This document shows, in pieces, positions 1-7,181 of a stretch of 12,440 nt of DNA. A model generated the notes under the pieces. That model made no database searches. It was not told the origin of the DNA and saw only the letters and a list, made by a program, of their open reading frames with translations. The position numbers and the translations under genes were made by a program. Numbering within the stretch: the stretch's first letter is position 1; every line of letters begins with the position of its first letter. The stretch spans positions 1-12,440 of the forward strand of contig CAYVTM010000019.1 of assembly GCA_964454645.1 (NCBI GenBank). Reading direction: 5' to 3'. The DNA comes from CAYVTM01 sp964454645. GTDB taxonomy: Bacteria > Bacteroidota > Bacteroidia > Sphingobacteriales > Sphingobacteriaceae.

Positions 1-9
1 TGAAGCGAA

Positions 10-55
10 TGGTGCTGCCTACGTGACTTGAACACGTGACCCCCGCATTACGAAT
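10..55. repeat. attL, 46-bp direct repeat of the tRNA-Thr 3' part
   Basis: Positions 10-55 are identical to 12386-12431. The repeat starts at the encoded CCA end (TGG on this strand), covers the T arm and variable loop, and ends just past the anticodon loop (attACGaat). Identity stops at 56 (C against G at 12432), so this copy is only a tRNA fragment left at the element's far end. Crossover in the anticodon loop is common for tRNA-targeting tyrosine integrases. Confidence 0.93.
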
Positions 56-172
56 CCGAATTTCTGCATATCACCGGGTTTCATCCCGCCCCACGGAGTA
101 TCATTAACGGCCTGATTTTCAACGCTTTATGTTGCATTTCGCCGGACGGCCTCTTACTTGCTTTCAAGGCCC

Positions 173-213
173 GGTGGCGACTCGGTGGCGACTCGCGCTC
201 CGAGTCGCCACGG
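173..213. repeat. Left arm-type integrase/excisionase sites (three copies)
   Basis: The motif GGTGGCGACTCG occurs at 173-184 and again at 184-195, with an 11-bp period (about one helical turn), and in inverted form at 201-213 (CGAGTCGCCACGG). The same tandem pair, in the same orientation, lies at 12300-12321 near the other end. Placement about 120 bp inside attL and directly before the integrase gene fits arm-type Int or Xis binding sites. It may also let bound integrase repress its own gene. Function is inferred. Confidence 0.68.
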
Positions 214-234
214 CAAATGGAAGCGAAAACGATC

Positions 235-1524
235 ATGCCGACCCTCAACCTTGGACGCCGCGAAGTGGAGGCGCTTCGCAAAAAGAAGCCCTGCGGCGTG
301 ACCTATTACGATGAGAAGGTGAAGGGCTTCGGCCTGCGCTTCCATGCGACCGGCAAGGCCAGTTTCATCCTCGAATATCGCCCCGTCGGCGGGGGCCAGA
401 AAGCGGGCAAGAAACGGATTACCATCGGAACACCTGACGCGATGAAGCTGGAAGTCGCGAAGCAGGCCGCGAAGGACATGCTCGCGAATATCAGGCTGGG
501 CGCCGATCCTATTGCAGAGCGGCAGGCGCTTCGGCGCGCGGAGACCGTCAGCGAACTTTTCGACGACTATATGGAAAGGCACGTTCGACCAAAGCTGAAG
601 CCGCGCACGGTCGAGTCGTATGAGACCTACTTGAAGAACTATATCAGGCCCGCATGGGGAACGCGCAAAGCCTTCTCCATCGTCCACGCTGACATGGACA
701 GGCTTCACACGAAGATCGGAGAAGCGCAGCCGAAGGGGCAGGGGAAGCCCGGCGCGGCCAACCGGCTCATTGCGTTCGTGTCCGGCGCCTACACGTGGGG
801 GTCGCTCAACAAGGTCATTCCCGAGAGCTATCCTAACCCCGCCCGAAAGATCGAGAAGTTCGACGGCAAGGTCATGGAACGATTCCTGACGGATGAAGAA
901 TTTGGCCGATTGGGCGAGGCGCTGCGGCTTGCCGAAACTGACGGCATTCCATGGACTCCCGATCCGGCGAAGAAGATCAAGCACGCGAAGAAGGAAGAGA
1001 ACCGTCGAGTCGTGCTTGACCCCTACGCCGTCGCGGCGATCCGCCTCTTGATGCTCACGGGGTTGCGACTGCGCGAGATTCTGCACTTGCGATGGGCGGA
1101 CGTGGATTTCCAGCGGGGTCGGATCACCCTTCCTGACTCGAAAACTGGAAGCCGTCCTGTCCTTGTTGGAACAGCCGTGTTGGACGTGCTGAAGGGAGTC
1201 GAGCGTGTCGGCGTTTATGTGATCGCGAGCGAGTCGGCTGGGGCCGAAGACGAAACGCCCCGCGCCGACCTTAAGCGCCCATGGAAGCGGATAACCGAAC
1301 ATGCCGGTTTGAAAGGCTTGCGGTTCCATGACTTGCGCCATTCCTTCGCTTCCGTGGGCGTCGGCGGGGTCGGACTCAACCTTCCCGTTTTGGGCAAGGT
1401 TCTCGGACATGCGAGCCCCGCCACGACTCAACGCTACGCCCACCTTGCCGACGATCCGGTGAAAGCGGCGGCGAACGCAATTGCCAACTCGATCAAGGCC
1501 GCGCTTGAAGGAGTCGCCGCATGA
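235..1524 (+). CDS. int: Tyrosine-family site-specific integrase
   Basis: This is a P4/bacteriophage-type tyrosine recombinase of 429 aa, the enzyme expected to integrate the element at tRNA-Thr and, with a directionality factor, excise it. The N-terminal ~95 residues match the DUF4102 arm-binding domain (YYDEKVKGFGLRF, then a GKKRITIGTPD strand). A helical core-binding domain follows at ~102-163. The catalytic domain shows all expected residues: R278 in TGLRLREIL, K303 in DSKTGS, H365 and R368 in HDLRHSF, H392 in GHASPATT, and nucleophile Y401 in TQRYAHL. An ATG at 217 would add six residues, but no Shine-Dalgarno precedes it; the ATG at 235 gives the usual MPTL-type family start and has GGAAG 11 bases upstream. 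The stop overlaps the next start by 4 bp (ATGA). It faces attL, far from the intact tRNA. Confidence 0.95.
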   Translation: MPTLNLGRREVEALRKKKPCGVTYYDEKVKGFGLRFHATGKASFILEYRPVGGGQKAGKKRITIGTPDAMKLEVAKQAAKDMLANIRLGADPIAERQALRRAETVSELFDDYMERHVRPKLKPRTVESYETYLKNYIRPAWGTRKAFSIVHADMDRLHTKIGEAQPKGQGKPGAANRLIAFVSGAYTWGSLNKVIPESYPNPARKIEKFDGKVMERFLTDEEFGRLGEALRLAETDGIPWTPDPAKKIKHAKKEENRRVVLDPYAVAAIRLLMLTGLRLREILHLRWADVDFQRGRITLPDSKTGSRPVLVGTAVLDVLKGVERVGVYVIASESAGAEDETPRADLKRPWKRITEHAGLKGLRFHDLRHSFASVGVGGVGLNLPVLGKVLGHASPATTQRYAHLADDPVKAAANAIANSIKAALEGVAA

Positions 1525-2150
1525 AACCGCCGCGCCGCATCTCTCCGAAGAGTCTCGCCGAATACCCCAAGCCGAAAGAATCTCGCCCCGCCACGCGAGA
1601 CTCCGATACGCGGTTGAAGAACTTGCCGCCGTTGCGCTTGCCGAAGCCAAGCGAGCCTCGAAGCCGTTTCGAGCGTCGACTCGATGCCCGCTTGGCTTCG
1701 CTGGCGCGGCTTTCGGAATGCACGCCGGAACAATGCGTCGGCCTCGCCTGTTGGCTGGGAAAGGAAGGATGGGGGGCGTTCGCGGTTGATGTTTCCGACT
1801 GCCAAAAGAAACCGACTGCATTCGCGTTCTCTCGCGAACTTGGGCTTGCGGCTCTCGAATACGACCAGAACGGCAAGCCAAGAGTCCTAACCCCCAAGCA
1901 GCTTGCCGTGGTCGCAATGTCGGAGAGGAGTCGACTCCGTGTGGACCAGACGAAGGAAGAGCGCTCGATGGGAACGCATGTCCGGAACCATCGCAGCTAC
2001 CAGAAAAAGCATGGCCCGAACGCGCGCCTTCTGGCGCTCTACCATCGGCATGAAGAAGGCTTGCCCGTCGAGCATGTGAGGCGCCTGCGGCGTGAGCGCC
2101 TGTTGATCGAATTGAAATGGAGCGCGGCCCGCCTTCAGCCCGCCGCATAG
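1521..2150 (+). CDS. Hypothetical protein coupled to integrase
   Basis: I do not recognise this 209-aa protein. Its ATG overlaps the integrase stop (ATGA at 1521-1524), so it is probably translated by coupling and may act in integration, excision or early control. The first ~50 residues are rich in Pro, Arg, Lys and Ser and look disordered. The middle (~50-130) is mixed, with a WLGKEGWGAFAVDVSDC segment and a short strand-like stretch (FAFSRELGLAALEYD). The last ~70 residues are basic and helical (YQKKHGPNARLLALYHRHEEG, then Arg-rich). There is no signal peptide, membrane segment or catalytic motif I can name. Its 3' end overlaps the convergent minus-strand gene by 16 bp (2135-2150). A nucleic-acid-binding accessory role is possible from charge alone. 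Confidence 0.72.
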   Translation: MKPPRRISPKSLAEYPKPKESRPATRDSDTRLKNLPPLRLPKPSEPRSRFERRLDARLASLARLSECTPEQCVGLACWLGKEGWGAFAVDVSDCQKKPTAFAFSRELGLAALEYDQNGKPRVLTPKQLAVVAMSERSRLRVDQTKEERSMGTHVRNHRSYQKKHGPNARLLALYHRHEEGLPVEHVRRLRRERLLIELKWSAARLQPAA

Positions 2151-2533
2151 CCCGCGCGCATCCTCGCGCTTTTCTTTCCGCCCATGCGGCCATAGTAGGC
2201 CGACCAGTCATTGCCCTTCGCGTGCTTGACGGCGGGCCTCGAAACCCTTTCCGAAAGGATGGCCTTCACGCCTGCCTCAAACCTCTTGCGAGCGGTCGGC
2301 GACTTGGGGTTAGGGATCGGCCCCAGAGCGTGCAGGGCTTCCGCCTGTTGAAGCGTGATAGGCTTCACGCGCCCCTCAACCCGATCCAGCGGGACACGCG
2401 CGAAGCCGCTTTCAAAGCCCCTGAGACGCAACAAGAGCATGTCCGAATGACCTTGGAAGGTGGAAGGCTCAACGCCCGCCACCTCCCACGGCCTGTTGAC
2501 ATAGAACACCAGATCGCCGCGCCCGAACGTCAT
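2135..2533 (-). CDS. Hypothetical protein, last gene of capsid operon
   Basis: This 132-aa protein closes the minus-strand head operon, and its ATG overlaps the upstream stop (ATGA, 2530-2533). The first ~60 residues have the strand pattern of a small SH3/Tudor-like barrel: FGRGDLVFYV, then WEVAGVE, then LLLRLRGFE, then ARVPLDRVEGRVKPIT. This resembles the RNA-polymerase-binding domain of CarD, although the match is by eye only. The second half is helical and ends in a basic tail (YYGRMGGKKSARMRAGYAAG). Its place after the decoration and joining proteins would also suit a head-completion or capsid-sizing factor. Function is unknown. The 3' end overlaps the convergent + ORF by 16 bp with no terminator visible between them. 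Confidence 0.75.
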   Translation of the reverse strand: MTFGRGDLVFYVNRPWEVAGVEPSTFQGHSDMLLLRLRGFESGFARVPLDRVEGRVKPITLQQAEALHALGPIPNPKSPTARKRFEAGVKAILSERVSRPAVKHAKGNDWSAYYGRMGGKKSARMRAGYAAG

Positions 2534-2886
2534 GCCGCGACCACGGGTTGAGTCAGGCGGACGCGGACGCTCGCGGCGCCAGCGCCTGCCGCAGCAACCG
2601 CGACGCCGATTTGAATCGTCCCCTCACTGTTCGAGTCTTCGTCGGCGTTGGAATGACAGAGCTTGCCGGCGGGGTCGTAATAGGCGGGCTGGCCGACGAT
2701 GAAGACGGAAGCCGCGTTCTTCGGCAGATCGAACACGCCTTCCACGGCAAGGTCGAGATTCTGGCCGGTCTCTGCGTCGCCAGACGCGACACCGCCAAGG
2801 GCGCCGATCACGACATATTCGCCAGAGGTTACGTTGGCGGGCGCGGGGATCGAGACCACCCGGCCGGGTTGCACAAGGTTTTTCAT
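2530..2886 (-). CDS. DUF2190-like capsid decoration (cement) protein
   Basis: This 118-aa protein is Gly/Ala/Val-rich and beta-stranded, as expected for DUF2190 proteins, several of which act as capsid cement or decoration subunits. Diagnostic stretches are a start like MKNLVQPGRVVSIPAPANV, then SGEYVVIGALGGVASGDA, VEGVFDLPKNAA, and the AYYDPAGKLC strand turn, followed by IQIGVAVAAA near the end. It should bind the outside of the capsid and stabilise it after expansion. AAAGGA lies ~9 bases before the ATG, and the stop overlaps the next gene by 4 bp. Its position right after the major capsid and joining protein genes agrees with a structural role. Length is normal for the family. Confidence 0.82.
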   Translation of the reverse strand: MKNLVQPGRVVSIPAPANVTSGEYVVIGALGGVASGDAETGQNLDLAVEGVFDLPKNAASVFIVGQPAYYDPAGKLCHSNADEDSNSEGTIQIGVAVAAAGAGAASVRVRLTQPVVAA

Positions 2887-2888
2887 AG

Positions 2889-3110
2889 TCAGAGTCCTTT
2901 CGAGGTTTTGAAGCGGATAGTGTTCGGGGCGGCGGACTGCATCGCTGCAATCCGCGCCTCGATCAGGCCAAGGGCGCGCTGCATCTCGAATACGGATCGG
3001 TATTCGATCTCTTCCCCGTTCGCGTCCCGCACGCGCTTCTCGCCAGTGGCGAGGGCGCGCACGAGCGCATCACGGAAAGCCTGAAGGTCGGAGAGTTGCA
3101 GCGCGCTCAT
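2889..3110 (-). CDS. gpW-like head-tail joining protein
   Basis: This 73-aa protein begins at an ATG 2 nt after the capsid stop; GGGGAA on the minus strand supplies a ribosome site. It follows the lambda gpW plan: an N-terminal amphipathic helix (LQLSDLQAFRDALVRALATG), a beta hairpin (EKRVRDANGEEIEYRSV), and a second helix (FEMQRALGLIEARIAAM). Length is close to lambda gpW (68 aa). In lambda, gpW plugs the portal after packaging and makes the platform for tail attachment. Here it would be the key piece that lets a satellite-made head accept a helper's tail, since no tail gene is present. The family call rests on pattern similarity; its residue-level identity to gpW is low. Confidence 0.78.
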   Translation of the reverse strand: MSALQLSDLQAFRDALVRALATGEKRVRDANGEEIEYRSVFEMQRALGLIEARIAAMQSAAPNTIRFKTSKGL

Positions 3111-3112
3111 GG

Positions 3113-4927
3113 CTAGTTGTTCCCCGCCGTGTTCGAGTCGCCGGGGTCGCCGTTCTCGACGCGGTAGGCGCCGCGCCAGCCAATCGCAGCCGCGCCGACA
3201 ACGTGGATGCAGCGGAACGAGACGCCCCACGTATCCCACGCCTGTTGCGTCTCGATTTGCGGACCCTCGCGGCCGGCGAGGTGCGCCAGTTCGAGGACCG
3301 GGGCGAGCGCCGGATCGGCGAACACGAACCACTCGAACGGATCGAGTCGCGGCTCGACCATGAGAGTCAGTTTCGACTGGAAGGGGTTCGTCTCGCTGAA
3401 GTGCTGGGCCTGATACGCGGCGAGGAATTGCTCCGCCGACGTTTCGAGTCCCCGCCCGACCACCAGATATTTCGGCGCGATGTTCAGCAAAGTCACGCCG
3501 TCCAGGCCCGTGGTTGCGCGCATCGACTGGCGAATGGCGCTGATCGACTCGACGCCGATCAGATTCCACGCTTCGGTGTTGTCGTGCGCGGCGCTGAAGA
3601 GGTTCTGCCCGTCATCCATCTGAGGGTTGGCGTTGAGAACGGAGACCAGTTCCTCCGCGTCCCGTGCAGCCGCCGCCACGCCGAATTGTTCCGACGCATC
3701 GGTGAGCGCCGAAAGGTCATCGTTCAACATCGCCTTCATGCTGTAGTCGATACGCCGCGCGAACGGCTCGACCTGAATCGACTGCTTCGACTCTTCGCGG
3801 CTGGCGTGTTCGATTTCGCCATGCTCCCCGAGAGGCTTCAGGGCGCCGAACTCGCCGGCGCGGAGCCGGTGAGCTTCGCGGAAATCCGGAAGCGTGGATT
3901 TCTTCGCGAGCGCAGTGAACGGCGAAGTAGCAACGCCGTACTTGGCGAGAAGCGAGCGATTGCCGACGCCTTGAAGCAGGTTCGGCAGATCGGACGTTCC
4001 CAGCGCCCGCGTAAGGCGTTGCTCGCGCGACAGGCCGAACGTGCGGACGCCATTGCGTTGAAGGATGGCGTCGGCGTGGTCACTGATCGAGAAGCCGACG
4101 AACTCACGCGCTGAGTCCTCCGGCTTCGTGCCGGAAGCGCGGGCATAGAGTCCGCCGATCTGCCGCTCGATCAAAGCGGCCGGGTCTTCGTGCGAGACGC
4201 CGACACGAATACGGGGAACCGCGTTGCTGCGAGCCGTCAGCAAGTCGTAGGCCGCCGCGCGGGCTTGCTCGACCGTGGCGTCGGCGTCGATAAGTTCGTC
4301 CGCCTGCTCAGGCGTACCGCCAGCGCGTTTGATGATCTCGCGAATCTCCGCGCGGGTCTCCGCAACGGTGGACTCGTTCGCGGGCGTGTCGATCACGTCC
4401 GCTTCGGGCGCCGGGTTGGCGCCGGTTTTCTTGGGCATGGGAATGCTCCTGATTTTGGCGTGGGGATCAGCGCCGATAGGAACGAACGAAGCCTCATGGA
4501 TTGTCCACGCAACCGCCGTTCGGATTCGGTTGCCTTTGGAGTCTGTGAAATCGCGCCACGACAAGATGCGGTAGCCGATTGAAAGATTGCGGACGATGCC
4601 GTCCTTGATGTCCCGCACGAGCCCGGCGACCTCGTCGCGAGACGACAGTTTGATGAGCGCGTGGATTTCGCCATTCTTCTTCCACGCCTTTTGAATCACG
4701 CCGACGATTGCCCGCGTGCTGCTTTGATTGTGCGCGTCCAGGACAGGCGCCCCGCCGATCATGCGAAGGTCCGCATGTTCAACTGGAAGCCGTTCAACGT
4801 ATCCGCCGCGCTGCACGTCAGCGCCCGTGGATATGACCGCCTCCACGGTGTTCTCTTCATCGTTGAAGGTGGTCGGTGCGAGCGATGCCGAACGCCGTTC
4901 CATTGCGACCCGGTGGCGTCTAGTCAT
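3113..4927 (-). CDS. Fused prohead protease / HK97-fold major capsid protein
   Basis: This single 604-aa ORF joins two head-building functions. Residues ~20-165 are an S78-type (HK97-like) prohead protease with H66 in PVLDAHN, S116 in RNLSIGYR and a likely third residue E145 in WTIHEASFVPIG. Residues ~165-300 are helical and charged (ETRAEIREIIKRAGG and on) and could be the scaffold or delta-like segment that the protease removes. Residues ~305-604 are the capsid domain, with Mu gpT/HK97-like stretches such as NLFSAAHDN, NIAPKYLVVG, VEPRLDP, EWFVFADPA and a C-terminal WRGAYRVENGDPG. The ATG at 4927 is chosen because AAGGAAG lies 8 bases upstream and it overlaps the portal stop by 8 bp; 22 further in-frame codons upstream are inside portal and lack this signal. 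Cleavage near 165-300 is predicted. Confidence 0.9.
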   Translation of the reverse strand: MTRRHRVAMERRSASLAPTTFNDEENTVEAVISTGADVQRGGYVERLPVEHADLRMIGGAPVLDAHNQSSTRAIVGVIQKAWKKNGEIHALIKLSSRDEVAGLVRDIKDGIVRNLSIGYRILSWRDFTDSKGNRIRTAVAWTIHEASFVPIGADPHAKIRSIPMPKKTGANPAPEADVIDTPANESTVAETRAEIREIIKRAGGTPEQADELIDADATVEQARAAAYDLLTARSNAVPRIRVGVSHEDPAALIERQIGGLYARASGTKPEDSAREFVGFSISDHADAILQRNGVRTFGLSREQRLTRALGTSDLPNLLQGVGNRSLLAKYGVATSPFTALAKKSTLPDFREAHRLRAGEFGALKPLGEHGEIEHASREESKQSIQVEPFARRIDYSMKAMLNDDLSALTDASEQFGVAAAARDAEELVSVLNANPQMDDGQNLFSAAHDNTEAWNLIGVESISAIRQSMRATTGLDGVTLLNIAPKYLVVGRGLETSAEQFLAAYQAQHFSETNPFQSKLTLMVEPRLDPFEWFVFADPALAPVLELAHLAGREGPQIETQQAWDTWGVSFRCIHVVGAAAIGWRGAYRVENGDPGDSNTAGNN

Positions 4928-6293
4928 TGGAGTCTTCCTTTTCGGGATCGTCGCCGGGATCGGCCGTTGTCTGGGCGAACGGATCGGCGGCAATGTCGGC
5001 GTTCACGCGCTCAACGGACTCGCCGCGCGCTGCGATCAATTCGGCGCGGCTCGCCAGCTTCGTTTCGAGAAGGGCTTTCGCGGCCGCCGCATCCTTCAGG
5101 GGGTCCGGGGGAGGTAGCTGAACAAACCTCCATTCGGGGAATGTCGCGTCCGCCTCTCCGCCATTGCGCAGCGACTCGGTGACAATCCAGCGGCGCCAGA
5201 TCGGATTCAGAATCTGCGGAGTCAGGGTGCAGTATTGCAGCGTTTCCAGCGCCGACTTGAACGCGGCCCATGAGGCGCGCAAACTCGAAAAGTTCGCACG
5301 GCTGACATTGTGCGAGATGAGATGCGCCGGAACGCCCAGCCCCGCCGAAATGGCTTCGATTTGAGTCGTCAGGAACTCAATCGAGCCTTGGGCCTGTTGC
5401 GGCTGACTGAAGTTGACCTTGTATCCGGGCGGAAGGCGACGCATCGCGCCGGGCTCAAGCGACACGTCGAGCGCGTCGCCGTCCTTCTCACCTTCAAATG
5501 GAAGTTGCGTTGTGCCGTTCGCATCTTCGAGGAAGCCGGCGAACATGGCCGCAGTCTGAATCCCTTTCAGGATTCCGTCGGTCGCAATGTCGAGGTCGGA
5601 AATCTTCAGAAGGATCGGCGCAAGCCATGACACGCCGCGAACCTGTCCCGCGCCGACGGGGCGCATAAGGTGCAGCACGTCCGCCGCGTCGACTCGGACG
5701 GGCGGCGCCCACGTCTGGAAAGTTTGCACGGGCGAGGCTGGGCGAATCCAGTAGGCGACACGTTGTCCGCTGGCGTTGAACTCGATACCGCTCGCGATGA
5801 ACGCCCCGCCGCCAAGGTCGCGCGTTTCATCTTCCGCGATTTGTTCGGCGGGAAGCAGTTGCAGCTTCAGCCCATCCGCCGTCTGGCGGAGCGCAATGAA
5901 GGCTTCGCCGTCAATGACCATGGCGCGAGCGGCGGCGTGAACGATTCCGCCGAAATCGGTTCGCCCATCGAAATCGCACGAGTCCCAAAACTCATTGATG
6001 AAGCGCGCCGAAAGGTCGGCGTCGGGATGCGTCGGGATCGGTCCCGTTCCTACCGCCGCGTTGGCGATGGCGGCGACGCCAGCCGCCGCGTGCGGGTTGT
6101 TGTTGGCATAGTACCTTGCCCGCTCGCGAAGGGCTGGCGCGGCCTGAAGGGTTTCCGTCGCTGTCCTGTAGGAACGTGCTTCCTTCGGAAAGCGCGACCA
6201 TGACGCGCCGTCATAGCCGCGTTTGCGCATCTCCGGCGCGATGGCGCGAGCGACGAACATACGGGCGCGGCGAAAGATGGAAGCGCGGGCCAT
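4920..6293 (-). CDS. Phage portal protein, lambda gpB family
   Basis: This 457-aa protein matches the lambda-type portal family (Phage_portal_2). A portal dodecamer sits at one capsid vertex, docks terminase, passes DNA in, and later connects to the tail. Family-like stretches are a basic N-terminus, YYANNNPHAAAGVAAIANAAVG, the FINEFWDSCDFDGRTDF region, DGEAFIALRQTADG, VLHLMRPVGAGQVRGVSWLAP, and the conserved C-terminal block GLGVPAHLISHNVSRANFSS followed by RASWAAFK. It ends in an acidic tail (DPGDDPEKEDSND). It starts 3 bp after the regulator stop and its own stop overlaps the capsid start. Lambda portals are about 530 aa, so this one is slightly short, with no missing core block visible. 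It pairs with the GpA-type terminase encoded on the other strand. Confidence 0.93.
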   Translation of the reverse strand: MARASIFRRARMFVARAIAPEMRKRGYDGASWSRFPKEARSYRTATETLQAAPALRERARYYANNNPHAAAGVAAIANAAVGTGPIPTHPDADLSARFINEFWDSCDFDGRTDFGGIVHAAARAMVIDGEAFIALRQTADGLKLQLLPAEQIAEDETRDLGGGAFIASGIEFNASGQRVAYWIRPASPVQTFQTWAPPVRVDAADVLHLMRPVGAGQVRGVSWLAPILLKISDLDIATDGILKGIQTAAMFAGFLEDANGTTQLPFEGEKDGDALDVSLEPGAMRRLPPGYKVNFSQPQQAQGSIEFLTTQIEAISAGLGVPAHLISHNVSRANFSSLRASWAAFKSALETLQYCTLTPQILNPIWRRWIVTESLRNGGEADATFPEWRFVQLPPPDPLKDAAAAKALLETKLASRAELIAARGESVERVNADIAADPFAQTTADPGDDPEKEDSND

Positions 6294-6296
6294 GGC

Positions 6297-6800
6297 CTAG
6301 CCCTCCCCGGCAAGGTGAGACAGAAGCGGGCGAAGGCCGATGCCCAGAGTCGACGTGCAGCCTTCCGGCGTTTCGCCGTAGTCGCGGTCAGCCGTCATCG
6401 GATAGGCCCGTGCGAGGAATCGCGGCCCGGCCGGGTCGGCAATCCGGTCGATGCGCAACACCCAATCCTGGCCGTTGCGAGCGCCGTTTAAGATGAAATC
6501 GACCGTCATCGGGTCGAGGGCTTCAGCCATCGCCCAGAAGACGGAGCGCGACGGGTTCGCGCGTTCCGACTCCGGCAATTGAGGGTGAGCGAGTCCCCAT
6601 TCAAGCAGCATGTTGGCGACCGTCGCGAGGACTCGCGCGCGGTTGTCATATCGCGCAATGCCGCCGGCAGTCCGTCGCAGCACGGGAAGGATTCCAGCGT
6701 CACCAAAGGCCCTGATGCGCCCGGCGTAAAAGCCGTGCGAGCGGGTTTCGTCGGCAATCGCGTCGATCAAGTCCGCGCGGGAATAAGTCCGCTCGATCAT
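6297..6800 (-). CDS. MerR-like HTH protein heading the capsid operon
   Basis: This 167-aa protein is the first gene of the minus operon, 3 bp before portal. Residues ~5-70 follow the MerR winged-helix plan: YSRADLIDAIADET as helix-turn-helix, then RIRAFGDAGILPVLRRTAGG and IARYDNRARVLATVANMLLE, which recall the MerR wing signature (GLI-P-RR-G--RYD) and third helix. The C-terminal half (FILNGARNGQDWVLRIDRIADP) has no effector-binding or dimer domain I can name. By position it could switch the head operon on or off, acting at the adjacent inverted repeats; an accessory head protein is the alternative. AGGAG lies 6 bases before ATG, inside an inverted repeat. DNA binding is inferred from weak similarity. 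Confidence 0.7.
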   Translation of the reverse strand: MIERTYSRADLIDAIADETRSHGFYAGRIRAFGDAGILPVLRRTAGGIARYDNRARVLATVANMLLEWGLAHPQLPESERANPSRSVFWAMAEALDPMTVDFILNGARNGQDWVLRIDRIADPAGPRFLARAYPMTADRDYGETPEGCTSTLGIGLRPLLSHLAGEG

Positions 6801-6825
6801 TCGGGACTCCTGTCTTCAGTCCCGA
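6801..6825 (-). promoter_or_regulatory. Inverted repeat enclosing the capsid-operon ribosome site
   Basis: Perfect 8-bp arms TCGGGACT (6801-6808) and AGTCCCGA (6818-6825) flank a 9-nt loop and abut the ATG of the MerR-like gene (6798-6800). On the transcript the AGGAG Shine-Dalgarno spans the loop and the 3' arm, so the hairpin would hide it. It could be an RNA switch on translation or a DNA operator. Confidence 0.6.
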
Positions 6826-6861
6826 GAAACGGCGACCGCGAGTCGGAGTCGAATCGTTTTC

Positions 6862-6891
6862 TGTAATCTCGAACGCGCGCTGAGAATTACA
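6862..6891. promoter_or_regulatory. Inverted repeat, candidate operator between divergent operons
   Basis: TGTAATCTC (6862-6870) and GAGAATTACA (6882-6891) form an inverted repeat with an 11-nt spacer and one unpaired base. It sits in the AT-richer middle of the 173-bp gap between the divergent capsid and replication/packaging operons, where both promoters must lie. It is a good candidate binding site for the AlpA-like or MerR-like protein. I could not place convincing -35/-10 boxes. Confidence 0.55.
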
Positions 6892-6973
6892 TTTCAACCG
6901 GGGACTCGGACCCAAACTCCAGCGATTGAAACGACATACGGCGCGAGGCGGCGTCGAAATGTTGGAGTCGAAG

Positions 6974-7177
6974 ATGCGTGTTGAAGAGATGGCGCCGCGT
7001 GCGCTGACGACAAGCGAGGCCGCGCGACGGCTGGGCGTGAGTGAAAGCCTTCTGGAAAAACTGCGGGTGTTCTCGCCGGACAAATCACCGCCGTTCATGC
7101 GGATCGGCAGGGCCATCCGCTATCGAACGTCGGACCTCGACGCATGGGCTGCAGCCCGTGTCGAGGGCGGACGCTGA
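6974..7177 (+). CDS. alpA: AlpA-family HTH regulator / excisionase
   Basis: This 67-aa protein is an AlpA/excisionase-type winged helix-turn-helix. LTTSEAARRLGVSESLLEKL (11-30) is the helix-turn-helix, PPFMRIGRAIRYR (39-51) the wing, and TSDLDAWAAARV the closing helix. In P4-like satellites AlpA activates integrase and promotes excision, and in PICIs it controls the excision-replication operon. Here it leads the plus-strand operon, divergent from the head genes. I chose ATG 6974 because GGAG is 6 bases upstream; an ATG at 6959 and a TTG at 6926 would give longer, family-atypical N-termini. It may bind the inverted repeat at 6862-6891 or the terminal 11-bp sites as directionality factor. The family call is firm; the targets are inferred. 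Confidence 0.88.
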   Translation: MRVEEMAPRALTTSEAARRLGVSESLLEKLRVFSPDKSPPFMRIGRAIRYRTSDLDAWAAARVEGGR

Positions 7178-7181
7178 ATAG

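Noticed and set aside
132..160. Possible int promoter TTGCAT with 17-nt spacing to TACTTG
   Set aside because: The -10 match is poor and a promoter call here is not supported beyond chance.
154..2211. Long minus-strand ORF (685 codons) opposite integrase
   Set aside because: It is antisense to the integrase with all catalytic motifs and to its coupled ORF; composition is Arg/Ser/Pro-rich with no domain. It is a high-GC shadow frame.
3203..4114. Plus-strand ORF (303 codons) opposite the capsid gene
   Set aside because: It mirrors the protease/capsid fusion, has no ribosome site or recognisable domain, and is Arg-rich as expected of a shadow frame.
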